Shown: positions 9,397-18,646 of the stretch, one piece after another
Numbering within the stretch: position 1 is the first letter of the stretch
Layout: every line of letters starts with the position of its first letter
Notes under the pieces: model-generated
Database searches by the model: none
What the model was told of the DNA's origin: nothing
What the model saw: only the letters and a program-made list of their open reading frames with translations
Program-made: the position numbers and the translations under genes
IMG/VR virus record: IMGVR_UViG_3300031371_000001
Span: 36,652-100,651 of that record
Direction: 5' to 3' (one strand)
DNA: 64,000 nt
Source of the DNA: a virus

Positions 9397-11571
9397 CTAG
9401 ATCACCGTGATCGAAATCGTCCCCGCCTTCGGCAATTCGCGCGCGCCTAGCACAACGTCCGCCGCCGGCGTCGTTATCGTTACATTCGTCACCCCGCTAA
9501 TCCCGAAGAATAGCGCGATCAAAGCCGACAGGTAAACGGTATCCCCGAATTCCCAACGATAGTTTGGAGGCGTTTCGTCGTCCAATGCTTCGGGATCAAG
9601 CCAACCGACGATCGCCGTTTCGATCGCCGTCTTGTTCCCCCCTTGAACCGTTGCCGTCACGTCGATCACCTTCGGAACGTAATTCGTCGCGTGAAGTTCG
9701 GAATTCAATTGAACGACTCCGCGCCGCGTCGGATCCCCCGTGACTCCGTTGAAGTGTTCTTCGATATCCGAAAGCACGCCCGGGGAAAGGGGCGCCCCTC
9801 CAGTTGCAACGCAAACGGCTTCGATCGTCTTCGGGCCTAAGCCTTCTTCGATAGCGAGGCAACGGGCGATCGGGCGCGCGCCGCTTGTCACGTCTTCCCA
9901 ATCTAGAACCAGGGCTTCGACATCTTGCGAAGTAACCGCCCGTTCTTGCGCCCTGAGTTGCGCCGGGTGGGTTCGCTTTGCCTTCGCGAGATCGGCGGCT
10001 GTCGAACCTTCGCGCGCCGCGTAGCCGCTAGCGGCTTGCGGGTTCGTGACGCTTTCAATCCATCCGACACCGGAGCGGTTGATCTTGATCATACCTGCCC
10101 CGACGTTTCCGTTTTGCCCTTCGACGAGCGTTCGATAGATAGCGGATATCGCGTCGGCGGCCGGGGGAATCTTTCCGTTCTCGCCGTCACCGAAGATCCC
10201 GGACGCTTCGCCGTCGTCCCCGAAGTCAACTTCGTAATGCTCCGAAAGTTGATCGCTCGAAAGTAGGTTTTCCTGGCGTTCCCACTCGACGGCGGCGACG
10301 TAATATTTCAACGTCGCGTCGTCGATCACCGGGTATCGTGAAGCCGTGAAAGACTGATCCGCCGTTCCGTCAGAAACTCCGAGCGGATCATCCTCTCGCG
10401 TGCGACCCTGATAGATCGTCGGAAGTTGATAAAGTCTATCCTCCTCGATCGAAACCGCGTTCAGAGTCGGGGAAGAAGGGGCGCCCCCGATCTCGACAAT
10501 TCGATACCGAAGCCAACAAGCTTCATAATCGCCAAGCACCGAATCCGAGACGATCCCTTTTTGCCAAAGGCGGCTTTGCGTCCAGGGCGGATCGAATTTG
10601 ATATGTTTCGTCCCCGTTGCGGAGAAGTCGAGGATCGTGTCCTCCGTGACTTCAAGTTCGTGCCAAAGCGTCCCGACCGTGTAATCGGAGGCGTCCGTCG
10701 AAGGGCTTGTCTGTCCAAGGAAACCCGTCGTCGTCGCGAGATTTTGTCCACCTGAAAACGTCGAGGTGACGTCTTCGTATGCTCCGGTTTGATTGTAGGT
10801 GATCCGGACTGTCAGACCTTCGCGAGTCGCGCCCGGATTCCCAAGCATCCCGTCGATCGCGAATTCAAGAGCCGTCCCAAGGTTCGTCACGCTATCGGGG
10901 ATGTCATCATACCAATTGTCGTCATAGAATTCCCAAACTCCGGTGATATCGGCCCCGATACTGTTGACAAGAATTTCGAGCATATCCCAAAAGAGATCGT
11001 CATGTCCGAAATAGATCGAATCCCCAACCGCCGGGGCGCCGGCCCACGGATTCCAGTTCGCCGGCGTGTTTACTTGTGTCGTGAAGTCGGTTGCGGACCC
11101 GGACTCGAAAGCCCAAACCTTCGACATCGTATCGGAGGGATCCGTCGTCACGTCTTCGAGGTTTTCGTATTCGATCGCTTCTTCGCTTGCCGTCGCTTCA
11201 GTTGCGAAGACGCTTCGCGCCGGGATCGTCGTCAATGCCGTCGAGAACTTCCGGGAGAACTTCACGAGGAGGGGCACCGTCGCCGGGGAAGCTTGCGCCA
11301 ACGAATCAGCGATCAAGTGGAGGTGTGCGTCAACGCTTGCCCGAAGTTCGGCTGTCGTGAAGAAGGTTTCCTTCGCCCAAAGATCGATGTCAACCGCGTT
11401 CAGGTGAGACGATAAAGAGAACGCCCGCATAAGCTGAATCGTCGGTTCGTGCGGGTCTTCATCGGAAAGTTCAGGAAGATAGATCCGCTTCCACCGGATC
11501 AGATCCTCCAGGATTTCGTAGTAATAAAACCCTGTGGTCTTGAAGTCGGGGAAAGTGATCGTCGTCGTCAT
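9397..11571 (-). CDS. Baseplate J-like wedge protein
   Basis: 724 residues. The C-terminal third is typical of the baseplate J (T4 gp6-like) family: FGDGENGKIPP, AVTSQDVEALVL, a middle domain with VATGG and LSPGVLSDIEEHF, and the ending PKAGTISITVI. It forms the ring around the hub that triggers sheath contraction. Residues about 180-400 are an insertion with beta-sandwich character, part of which resembles the tail spike N-terminal region. The stop is directly before the start of the I gene and gp25 lies just upstream, giving the canonical wedge order gp25-J-I. Confidence 0.9.
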   Translation of the reverse strand: MTTTITFPDFKTTGFYYYEILEDLIRWKRIYLPELSDEDPHEPTIQLMRAFSLSSHLNAVDIDLWAKETFFTTAELRASVDAHLHLIADSLAQASPATVPLLVKFSRKFSTALTTIPARSVFATEATASEEAIEYENLEDVTTDPSDTMSKVWAFESGSATDFTTQVNTPANWNPWAGAPAVGDSIYFGHDDLFWDMLEILVNSIGADITGVWEFYDDNWYDDIPDSVTNLGTALEFAIDGMLGNPGATREGLTVRITYNQTGAYEDVTSTFSGGQNLATTTGFLGQTSPSTDASDYTVGTLWHELEVTEDTILDFSATGTKHIKFDPPWTQSRLWQKGIVSDSVLGDYEACWLRYRIVEIGGAPSSPTLNAVSIEEDRLYQLPTIYQGRTREDDPLGVSDGTADQSFTASRYPVIDDATLKYYVAAVEWERQENLLSSDQLSEHYEVDFGDDGEASGIFGDGENGKIPPAADAISAIYRTLVEGQNGNVGAGMIKINRSGVGWIESVTNPQAASGYAAREGSTAADLAKAKRTHPAQLRAQERAVTSQDVEALVLDWEDVTSGARPIARCLAIEEGLGPKTIEAVCVATGGAPLSPGVLSDIEEHFNGVTGDPTRRGVVQLNSELHATNYVPKVIDVTATVQGGNKTAIETAIVGWLDPEALDDETPPNYRWEFGDTVYLSALIALFFGISGVTNVTITTPAADVVLGARELPKAGTISITVI

Positions 11572-11573
11572 AT

Positions 11574-11945
11574 CTAAGCCCCTCCCCCGCTTGGGGTGTA
11601 TTGTAAGTTTTCGCTTCGATCGGTCAGCATATCGAGATATTGAATATCGACTATAATTTCTTCATTCTTCGACGTGAAGGTGTACTGCGAAAGCTTCGCG
11701 CGGTTTTCGTCTTCGAGGCGATTGAAGACTTTCTTGATCCTTCTGGCAAGCCTCGATTGTGTCGACACGTCGTTGATATCGAAAACCGGATAGTCGATCC
11801 CCACGTCGTCGTTGAACGGGTTTTCAGAAGGACAGAAGTTCAAGGCAAGCATTATGATCTTCTTCGTCTGATCCGAATCGATCTCCGTCGCAAGTCCCCC
11901 GTTCTTGTTCGCTTGCAACGGTGCCTTCAGTCCCTTGTATTCCAT
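11574..11945 (-). CDS. gp25-like baseplate wedge protein
   Basis: 123 residues. It fits the gpW/gp25 family by length, by the segment MLALNFCPSENPFNDDVGIDY, and by the later RIKKVFNRLEDENRAKLSQYTF with a beta-strand end carrying VDIQYLDM. The family starts sheath polymerisation from the baseplate. The neighbours (spike upstream, J downstream) are those expected. The C-terminus is Gly-rich. Confidence 0.8.
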   Translation of the reverse strand: MEYKGLKAPLQANKNGGLATEIDSDQTKKIIMLALNFCPSENPFNDDVGIDYPVFDINDVSTQSRLARRIKKVFNRLEDENRAKLSQYTFTSKNEEIIVDIQYLDMLTDRSENLQYTPSGGGA

Positions 11946-11949
11946 TCGC

Positions 11950-12681
11950 CTATTCTACCTTTTGATTCGTTGAATTCAAATCGGTTGGGACAGACGGAGG
12001 AGGCGCCGAAGGAGGCGAAGGTGCGCCCGGTGCCGCTGTCGGGTGCATATGCGCCAACTTCCAAGCGTAATCTTGATTTAGATACGTCAAAAGCTTGTCG
12101 CCTCGAACGATGAAATAGGTTGCGGCCGCTCCAAGCTTCGAGTCGCCGTCCAAGGTTATATTCGTCCCGTCGAGGGTCAGCTTGTCGCCTCCCTTGTGTT
12201 CAAGTTCGATCTTGTCCCCGTCAAGAGTCGCCTTGTTGCCGTCCTTCTGTTCGAGAGTGATCACGGCTTCCGTCACGTCGATCCGGCTTCCGTCCTTGAA
12301 GACGACAGCAAGATCCCCGGTCGACTTGTTGATCGTGATATAGCTTCCATCCGGCGCCCAAACCGCCATGACGTCCGGATATCCGTCAAGGATTTCATCC
12401 GGGATCACGTCTTCGTCAACGAATGCCGGTTGCCAACGGATCGACCTTTCGTTGATCCTGGCGGCATCTTGGTTATCCGCCTTCCCTGCGATGATCAGAA
12501 GTTCGACACGATCGCCTATCGCCGGGACGTCCCAAAGGCGGGCGGCGGAAGCCGGCCGGATCCAGAATGGAAGCTCTGCGTCTTCACGAACGATAGCAGG
12601 ACAACGGACCTTAACTCGACGTTGCTTATCCGGATCGCCGTTGTCCGTGACTTCTCCGAACACCTTTTCAAACAAAGCCAT
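11950..12681 (-). CDS. Baseplate spike / gpV-like protein
   Basis: 243 residues from the ATG at 12681, chosen for GGAGGTGGACGA directly in front; a longer frame enters the upstream gene. The N-terminal part (FGEVTDNGDPDKQRRVKVRC, PFWIRPASA, VPAIGDRVELL) is the OB-fold of gp5/gpV spike proteins. Residues about 130-190 are a short Gly/Asp/Lys beta-repeat (LEHKGGDKLTLDGTNITLDG) expected to form a trimeric needle shaft. The tail is Pro-rich. Spike proteins cap the tail tube and pierce the outer envelope. Confidence 0.88.
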   Translation of the reverse strand: MALFEKVFGEVTDNGDPDKQRRVKVRCPAIVREDAELPFWIRPASAARLWDVPAIGDRVELLIIAGKADNQDAARINERSIRWQPAFVDEDVIPDEILDGYPDVMAVWAPDGSYITINKSTGDLAVVFKDGSRIDVTEAVITLEQKDGNKATLDGDKIELEHKGGDKLTLDGTNITLDGDSKLGAAATYFIVRGDKLLTYLNQDYAWKLAHMHPTAAPGAPSPPSAPPPSVPTDLNSTNQKVE

Positions 12682-12692
12682 TCGTCCACCTC

Positions 12693-13871
12693 CTACGGAA
12701 CCGCATCGGTCGGAATCATTTCCTTGTTTGCGACGAAGCGGCATTTGTAACCGCCGCCGGCGAATTCGTGCTTTACCGAAGTGAAGTAATACCCTCCGGA
12801 AAACCTGTTTCCCAATCCGTCAAGCTTGTGAACCTGTCGGGGCTTCAAGCTTTCAAGTCCAATCACCGATCCGCGTCCGACAAGGAAGCCGTCCTTGCGC
12901 GCGCGGAACCATGCTTCAGCGAACGTCGTTGCTTCTTCCGCCGTGTGCAAGATGCGATCGGGAACAACGTCTATCGAGTGACCGGCCGCCACGATCCGAA
13001 TCGAGGCGGCGTTATCGAGTTCTTCTGTCACGTCGTCACCGCTACCTTGAAAAAGCCGCGGGTCCGCAACGTCGCCGCCCTTCTCGACAAGATCGACCGA
13101 ACGCCATTCCTTATCGTTCAAGTCGTAATACATAACTTTCAGTTCGGTTATGTCCTGTCGCATCCCGTATTGCGGCTCGAAGTTCAACAAGGTCCCGACA
13201 TCAGATCGATAGGTGAATGTGTAAACCTTCGATTGATTCCGTGAAGGACGCTTCCAGTGAAGGGTCCACGCCTTCATGTCCTTGTCCCAATCGATCCAGA
13301 AATCTCGATCGTTCAGGTTCGCAAGCCCTTTGATGAATTTGAAATCAGAAGTCCCCTTCTTCTGAACAAGCGTTTCTTTCTTCGTCGTCGCGTCGATCTC
13401 GACTTCTAGTCCCCACTTACCGGCGATTTCTTCGACCATTGACGAATGGGACATATCAACGAACGATCGCCCTTCTTCGTCCGTCGCAAGCCCTAGTTTC
13501 TTGTGCGCGGTCTGCGAAGCTTTGATCTCCGATTCTTCGTCCATTAGCTTGAAGCTGTAATCGTAAGCGCGAATCGTCATAACCGGAGTTCCAGATTGCG
13601 GGAACTTCGGGAGGTGCTTCGCAACGATCGTCCTCCCCATGAATTCAAGTTCGGTTCCGTATCCGGCGTAAAGATCGATCGCGTTCCCCGGTTGAAGCGC
13701 CCGATGATCTGTAAGCCGCAAGTTCTCGTTCGTAAGATCAAGTTGCAATGCGTCCATAAGCCCGATCGTCTGTTCGAACGTGAGCTTTTGAACGTGTGCC
13801 GGGAAGTCTATCGGGGCGCCTTCAATGTAAAGCTGGAAGTTCGGCGCAAGGTCTTTGTACCCATTCGTCAT
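12693..13871 (-). CDS. Baseplate hub protein, late control D / gp27-like
   Basis: 392 residues. It has the gpD pattern: an N-terminal barrel with VQKLTFEQTIGLMDALQLDL, a central part with VEEIAGKWGLEVEID and FIKGLANLNDRDFWIDWD, and a C-terminal part with GRGSVIGLESLKPRQVHKLD and GGYYFTSVKHEF. This family forms the trimeric hub that joins tail tube to spike. It overlaps the LysM protein by one base and is followed by the spike gene, the standard order. Confidence 0.88.
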   Translation of the reverse strand: MTNGYKDLAPNFQLYIEGAPIDFPAHVQKLTFEQTIGLMDALQLDLTNENLRLTDHRALQPGNAIDLYAGYGTELEFMGRTIVAKHLPKFPQSGTPVMTIRAYDYSFKLMDEESEIKASQTAHKKLGLATDEEGRSFVDMSHSSMVEEIAGKWGLEVEIDATTKKETLVQKKGTSDFKFIKGLANLNDRDFWIDWDKDMKAWTLHWKRPSRNQSKVYTFTYRSDVGTLLNFEPQYGMRQDITELKVMYYDLNDKEWRSVDLVEKGGDVADPRLFQGSGDDVTEELDNAASIRIVAAGHSIDVVPDRILHTAEEATTFAEAWFRARKDGFLVGRGSVIGLESLKPRQVHKLDGLGNRFSGGYYFTSVKHEFAGGGYKCRFVANKEMIPTDAVP

Positions 13872-14620
13872 TATAGGATATGCGAGACGTAGGTATAATT
13901 TCGCGCGTCGAACATCGCCTTCCGATAATCAATCCGTTCCGCCGTTCTCTCGAACGGGATCGACTGCGGCGTGACTTGTTCAGTTCGCAAAACCCACGCT
14001 TCCGGGATCTCGACTTTATCACCCGGGGAAAGGTTGACGAATTGAGGATTGCGCCTCCTGATCAGATCGCCCCACGAAGGTTGCTCGAAATAATAGGCGG
14101 CGATCGATTCGAAAGTGTCGCCGTCCTTCGCGAAATGAATGAAGCTTTCACCGTTCGTCAGTTCTTCAACGGCGACTTCGTATTCTTCATATCGAACAAG
14201 TTGAATCTGAAGGACGCAACCCCGGATCGTTCCGTCGATCTTGATATCGTCGTATCGAATGCCACCGATCGAAGGGCAAACGCATTGCATCGAAATTTCC
14301 CTTCCCCACGTAAAGAGGAGGGGAGGCGGCGAACGACGATCGGGATCCTTCCTTGTAAACGACTTCAGAGTTTCGAGCTTCGACGTGATCGATTCAGCGA
14401 TCGACGCGGCGTAAAGCCGCGCCGTGAAAGCGATAGTGTCAAGCTTCCCGTTCGTCCATTGCGTGACAGGGTATTCGGCGCCGAAACCGGACGTGAAGGC
14501 GAACTCCGTTGCGATCCCTTCTTCAAGTTCGGTCGGTATGAATTGTCCTTCGACATATTGAGTCGGATCGTCAAGGACTTCGAGCTTCCAAGGTTGCTTG
14601 AACATGGATGCAAGACTCAT
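13871..14620 (-). CDS. LysM-containing tail tube-initiator/baseplate protein
   Basis: 249 residues. An N-terminal tube-like beta domain (about 1-150) is followed by a LysM motif at about 165-215 (FAKDGDTFESIAAYYFEQPS, then SPGDKVEIPEAW). Proteins of this form sit between tape measure and hub in contractile tails and injection systems (T4 gp53 / CIS LysM adaptor). In this setting LysM is usually structural rather than wall-binding. It overlaps the tape-measure stop by ATGA. Confidence 0.8.
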   Translation of the reverse strand: MSLASMFKQPWKLEVLDDPTQYVEGQFIPTELEEGIATEFAFTSGFGAEYPVTQWTNGKLDTIAFTARLYAASIAESITSKLETLKSFTRKDPDRRSPPPLLFTWGREISMQCVCPSIGGIRYDDIKIDGTIRGCVLQIQLVRYEEYEVAVEELTNGESFIHFAKDGDTFESIAAYYFEQPSWGDLIRRRNPQFVNLSPGDKVEIPEAWVLRTEQVTPQSIPFERTAERIDYRKAMFDARNYTYVSHIL

Positions 14621-17574
14621 GTTGGAACGCCTCCAGTTGCCGGGATCGCTCCGACTTCGAGGATCTTTCGCTGTTGCCAGGGCGTCGTTTCGCCGCCGGA
14701 ACGTTCGGAAATCTCGGCTTGATGCTTCGCTGAAGCAACAGACATTTCTGAACCGTCAACGCTAAGATCAGACTTCACATCAACGCCAACCTTGTTATCG
14801 ACCGTCACGCAAGGTTGTTGCGCCCCGACTGTTTGCCCTTGCTGTTGTGCCTTTGCCTTCATTGCCTTCGTTGCCGGGGATTTCTCCGCTGCTTCGATGG
14901 AACCTTCTTCAACGGCTTTCGCCAACGGTTCGCCCTTGATCGCTTTGATCCCGGTCGTCGCAACCGTCGTTTGAAATTTCTTCACTGCTTCAAGAGAAAC
15001 GCCAGCAAGCTGAAGCGCCGCCTTCCCGATCTCCGTCCCTGCGATCTTCTTTATGATCCCTGCGATGAAATCGAGGACGGTTTGAAATGGGGCGGCAAGG
15101 ATCGTCGTGAGCTTTCCGAAGATCGAAGCCGCGACGTTTCGAATCGACGTCAACGCACTAACGAAGGCGTCTCGTATCTTGGAGGCGATTCCCTTAATCC
15201 AATTCCAAGCCGGCAAGATCACCTTGTCAGTGATCCAACTCCAAGCCTTCTTTGCAACGTTGGCGACCCATTGCCAAACACCGGCGATGAACTCCCCGGC
15301 TTTCTTTACGACAGGCATTATCACTTCAGCGATAGCGCCCCAAATCGTCGTCGCCATATCCCAATAGGCTTTTGCAATGATCTTTGCAGCTTCCCAAAGG
15401 TTCGCAAGATACGCGATCACGTTCTTGACTCCATTGACGACAAGATCCCAAACCGGGGCGAACTTATCACCGATCCAACCTGCGACCTTCACGACAAGCC
15501 CGAAAATCCAAGCGACACCTTCGATCACTTTTCCGAGCAACGGGAGGAGGACTTTGTAAGTCAAGATGAAGCCGCCGATCACCGGGGCGAAGTTGACAAG
15601 CAAGATCGGCTTCAAGATCGTCCAGATACCTTTCAATGCAGGAAGAAGCGAAGTTGCAACCGTGCTTCCGGCCTTGATCAACGAAGTCAAGAACGATTCC
15701 ATTGAGGGGCCGAAGAACTTATAGAACGACGAAGCGAACCCTGCGATTGTTTTCCCGATCGCCTTCCAGTCGGTTTCAAGAACGCCAGAAGATTTCACGA
15801 TGTCTTGGATCTTCTTTTGCGCCCCTGCTACTTCCTTCCTCAAATTCGACAGCATATCAACAGCGACCTTGAAGGCCGGTTGTATTCCTTCCTTGTATCC
15901 TTGCGCGAATTGCTTGATCGCATTCCAAGCATAGGAAACGCCAGCCTTGACGTTATCGAAGATCCTTTTGAAAGTGTCCATGACGCTTTCGCCGTCCTTC
16001 TGGATCAATACGAAAGCTCCAACGACAGCGGCGACAAGGCCGGCGATCGCAAGGCCGCCAAAACTGAAGACGGCACCGAAAATGGTTCCCAACCCCGTAA
16101 CGATGGATGCAAGCCCGGAGAATGCGATCCCCAAGGTGAAAGCGATAGCACCTATCGGAGCAAGGGCCGCAAGGATTGCAACAATGATCGTCCCAACCTT
16201 CGCAATTTGTGTGATCATGTCGCCGCCAAAGGCGAACCCGAATTGCTCGCCTATCTTGCGAACCCAATTGATCGAAGTTTTGATCGCATTCGATATGAAG
16301 TCGATACCTTGCTTCAACCCCTTCGCCACACGACCAGCGGTTGTCGTCGCAAGTTCATACTTCACCATTTCCCCGTTGACGTCCTTGACTCGTTCCTTCT
16401 CGCCTTGAAGGGTCAACACGAGATCGGCAATGAAAGCCGTTAGACCCTGGACCCCTTCCTTCAACGCAGTCTGTTTCGTAATATACCCGCCAACCTCGAT
16501 CGACAGACCTTCCCATGCCGATTTCAAAATTGTGACAGCGCCGGCGATGTTATCGAGTCGGGTTCGTGCCATTTTTTCAGCGGCTCCGACACCTTCGCTT
16601 GATTGTTCGAGCATCTTTGTCAGATCGGAAATCGCCTCCGGACCCGCCGCGGCAAGTGCACTAAACGCTTTCTGTCCACGAATACCGAAAAGTTCAGTCA
16701 TGGCGGCGGCGCGTTGAACAGCGCCGGGGATTGCATCTATATTCGTCTTGAATTGTCCGACGATTTCGGACAGCGGTTTGATTGACCCGTCCGCGTTTTC
16801 AAGTTCAATGCCCCATTGTTTCATATAAGCTGTCGCCTTCGCAGAAGGACGGCCCAACTTGACAAGCATATTCGTGAATGAAGTTCCGGCCAAAGTTCCT
16901 TTGATACCAGAGTCGGAAATCTTTCCGAGTGCCGCAACTGTTTCTTCAAGACTGAATCCAAGTGTCCTAGCTTGCGGAGCTGCGAATTTCATCCCTTCGC
17001 CAAGAGAAACCATGTTTGTATTCGCTGAAGCGGACGCTAGAGCTAGAACGTCAGAGACGTGGGCGGCATCCGTTGCTTGGAGGCCCATTCCACGAATCGA
17101 GTTCGCGACAATATCCGCGGCTGTCGCAAGCTCCATCCCTTCTGCCGCCGCGGCTGAAAGAATCGCGGGGGTTGCCGAAAGAACTTCGTTAACACTGAAG
17201 CCGGCGCGCGACAAGAGTTCTTGTGCTTCACCTGCTTGAACAGCCGTGAAAGCCGTTGTCGCTCCAAGCTTCTTTGCTTGCGAAGTCAAAAGCTTCATGT
17301 CTTCGGCGCTTGCCCTGGACACGGCTTGCACTCCGGACATTTGCTGTTCGAAATCAACGAACTTCTTCGTCATGCTTCCGACGACAAGACCGGCGCCCGC
17401 TCCGACGATCGATAGCTGGCCTAGACCCATCCCCATTTGACGAACGCCGGCGCCCATTCTCTTTGCCGACGTTCCTAGGGATTTGAAAGCCGCCTTCGCC
17501 CGATTCATCCCACCGATCGCGCGCGTCGGATCAAATGAGAGGATCCCGCCAAGCCCTATCTTTTCGAGCGCCAT
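14617..17574 (-). CDS. Tail tape measure protein
   Basis: 985 residues. It shows the TP901-type tape-measure signature in the N-terminal third (FVDFEQQMSGVQAVSRASAE, LGATTAFTAVQAGEAQELL, then GTLAGTSFTNML). A hydrophobic, Gly/Ala-rich middle (about 460-540) probably enters or crosses the host membrane, and long amphipathic helices with many Trp residues follow. Length sets tail length: at roughly 1.5 angstrom per residue of helix, a tail of about 140-150 nm is expected. It starts at a TAATG overlap with the frameshifted chaperone frame. Confidence 0.9.
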   Translation of the reverse strand: MALEKIGLGGILSFDPTRAIGGMNRAKAAFKSLGTSAKRMGAGVRQMGMGLGQLSIVGAGAGLVVGSMTKKFVDFEQQMSGVQAVSRASAEDMKLLTSQAKKLGATTAFTAVQAGEAQELLSRAGFSVNEVLSATPAILSAAAAEGMELATAADIVANSIRGMGLQATDAAHVSDVLALASASANTNMVSLGEGMKFAAPQARTLGFSLEETVAALGKISDSGIKGTLAGTSFTNMLVKLGRPSAKATAYMKQWGIELENADGSIKPLSEIVGQFKTNIDAIPGAVQRAAAMTELFGIRGQKAFSALAAAGPEAISDLTKMLEQSSEGVGAAEKMARTRLDNIAGAVTILKSAWEGLSIEVGGYITKQTALKEGVQGLTAFIADLVLTLQGEKERVKDVNGEMVKYELATTTAGRVAKGLKQGIDFISNAIKTSINWVRKIGEQFGFAFGGDMITQIAKVGTIIVAILAALAPIGAIAFTLGIAFSGLASIVTGLGTIFGAVFSFGGLAIAGLVAAVVGAFVLIQKDGESVMDTFKRIFDNVKAGVSYAWNAIKQFAQGYKEGIQPAFKVAVDMLSNLRKEVAGAQKKIQDIVKSSGVLETDWKAIGKTIAGFASSFYKFFGPSMESFLTSLIKAGSTVATSLLPALKGIWTILKPILLVNFAPVIGGFILTYKVLLPLLGKVIEGVAWIFGLVVKVAGWIGDKFAPVWDLVVNGVKNVIAYLANLWEAAKIIAKAYWDMATTIWGAIAEVIMPVVKKAGEFIAGVWQWVANVAKKAWSWITDKVILPAWNWIKGIASKIRDAFVSALTSIRNVAASIFGKLTTILAAPFQTVLDFIAGIIKKIAGTEIGKAALQLAGVSLEAVKKFQTTVATTGIKAIKGEPLAKAVEEGSIEAAEKSPATKAMKAKAQQQGQTVGAQQPCVTVDNKVGVDVKSDLSVDGSEMSVASAKHQAEISERSGGETTPWQQRKILEVGAIPATGGVPT

Positions 17575-18586
17575 TAGCGCCTCCCTTTCGGGCGCCGCCC
17601 CCTTCCGGCCGCTTTCTTGATTTCCTTTTCTTCGTCCTTCAGTTGTTTCGCGTACCTTTCAAGATACCACGAAATTTCCTCCGGCGTCTTCCGTTCGGCT
17701 TCGCTTGGTTGCATCTTGCATCCGTACAAAAGCGCGAATTCTATTTCTAGGACTTCCTCCCATCGCCGGATCTGGAGGAAGTCGCGAAAAAAGCGTCATA
17801 GTTCCAATCTAACATTTGGCTAAACGAAGAACGGCAACGCTTACAGCGCGTATCGATCACCATTTCCAGACCCGGCGCCTTTTCGTTGATGAACTCCGAA
17901 AGATCATCAACGTCCAGCTTCGAAAGATCGTCCAGGAATCCAGTTGCAAGAACCGCCTTCGTCGTCGCTTCGTCAAGCTCCCCAAGAGTCTTGATCGCGC
18001 CCTTCAAGATCCCTTCGAGGATCAAGGCGTCGTTCGAGAATTCCTCCGGGGTGATCATTTCGATTTCACTCCACCGGGGCGGCTGAAGAACGGCCTTCGA
18101 GATCGAAGAATCCGTTTCCCCGACCTTCGCCGTATAGGTTTCGGTGAAGTCGAACTCAGTTTCAAGATCGGCAGGATCATCGATCACGCGAACCATTGTC
18201 GTTTCGAGATCGACGATATCGCGAAAGCGATTCTGACAGAAAGGACAAGTGATCATCGGTTTGAAGATCCGCCCCTTCGCCTTGATCCGGATCGCGAAAT
18301 AGAGCGCCATTGCGTCAGCCATCCAAAGACGATTGACGAACAACGTTCGTTCGTGCGGTTTCATTTCATCGAAGGTCTTTCCTCCGATGTGTTCAACGAA
18401 ACGCGAAATCACCTCCGAGGCGAAGCGCCCCGCCGTGATCGAATCTTCACGTCGCTTCGCAAGTTTCTTGTCGTCCTTGAAGGTGTAACGCTTGATCGCG
18501 TATTCCTTGACGAAGCCGCTTCCAGTCGGATCGAGGATCCCGACAGGAAGATTGAAACCTAGTTCCTTGAAAGACTGTTTCTTCAT
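17574..18586 (-). CDS. Tail assembly chaperone, frameshifted long form (GT-like)
   Basis: Same start as the short form. At T TTT TTC (17792-17786) a -1 shift would avoid the stop at 17747 and read on as RDFLQIRRWEEVLEIEFALL..., ending at a TAA at 17574 that overlaps the tape-measure ATG. The extension adds about 70 residues: a helical, charged region and a basic GRGRRPKGRR end. The -1 frame opens only a few codons before the slip site and has no start with a good ribosome binding site until far inside, so expression as a separate gene is unlikely. This is the classic G/GT arrangement of tailed phages; use of the site is inference. Confidence 0.75.
17747..18586 (-). CDS. Tail assembly chaperone, short form (G-like)
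   Basis: 279 residues from the ATG at 18586 (GGAGGGACGC in front; an upstream ATG contains that ribosome binding site, so it is rejected). It has two CxxC pairs, CPFC (about 115-118) and CKRC (about 251-254), and ends LDWNYDAFF... in the style of T4 gp26/gp51-like proteins found before tape-measure genes in contractile systems. It lies between tail tube and tape measure, where chaperones are expected. About 13 codons before its stop it carries a slippery heptamer allowing a -1 shift into a downstream frame. Confidence 0.8.
   Translation of the reverse strand: MKKQSFKELGFNLPVGILDPTGSGFVKEYAIKRYTFKDDKKLAKRREDSITAGRFASEVISRFVEHIGGKTFDEMKPHERTLFVNRLWMADAMALYFAIRIKAKGRIFKPMITCPFCQNRFRDIVDLETTMVRVIDDPADLETEFDFTETYTAKVGETDSSISKAVLQPPRWSEIEMITPEEFSNDALILEGILKGAIKTLGELDEATTKAVLATGFLDDLSKLDVDDLSEFINEKAPGLEMVIDTRCKRCRSSFSQMLDWNYDAFFATSSRSGDGRKS
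17786..17792 (-). promoter_or_regulatory. Programmed -1 ribosomal frameshift site (T TTT TTC)
   Basis: Zero-frame codons GCT TTT TTC contain the X XXY YYZ heptamer T_TTT_TTC. Slipping back one base gives the next codons CGC GAC TTC, the start of the open -1 frame. The position before the tape-measure gene is where tail chaperone frameshifts occur. Confidence 0.75.
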
Positions 18587-18646
18587 GCGTCCCTCCAAAC
18601 GCCCATTCCGGGCTTGTGAAGAACCTTAAAGGTTGGAGCCGCCTCC

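Noticed and set aside
18587-18598. Upstream ATG start for the tail chaperone (MEGR...)
   Set aside because: Its first codons are themselves the GGAGG ribosome binding site of the ATG at 18586.
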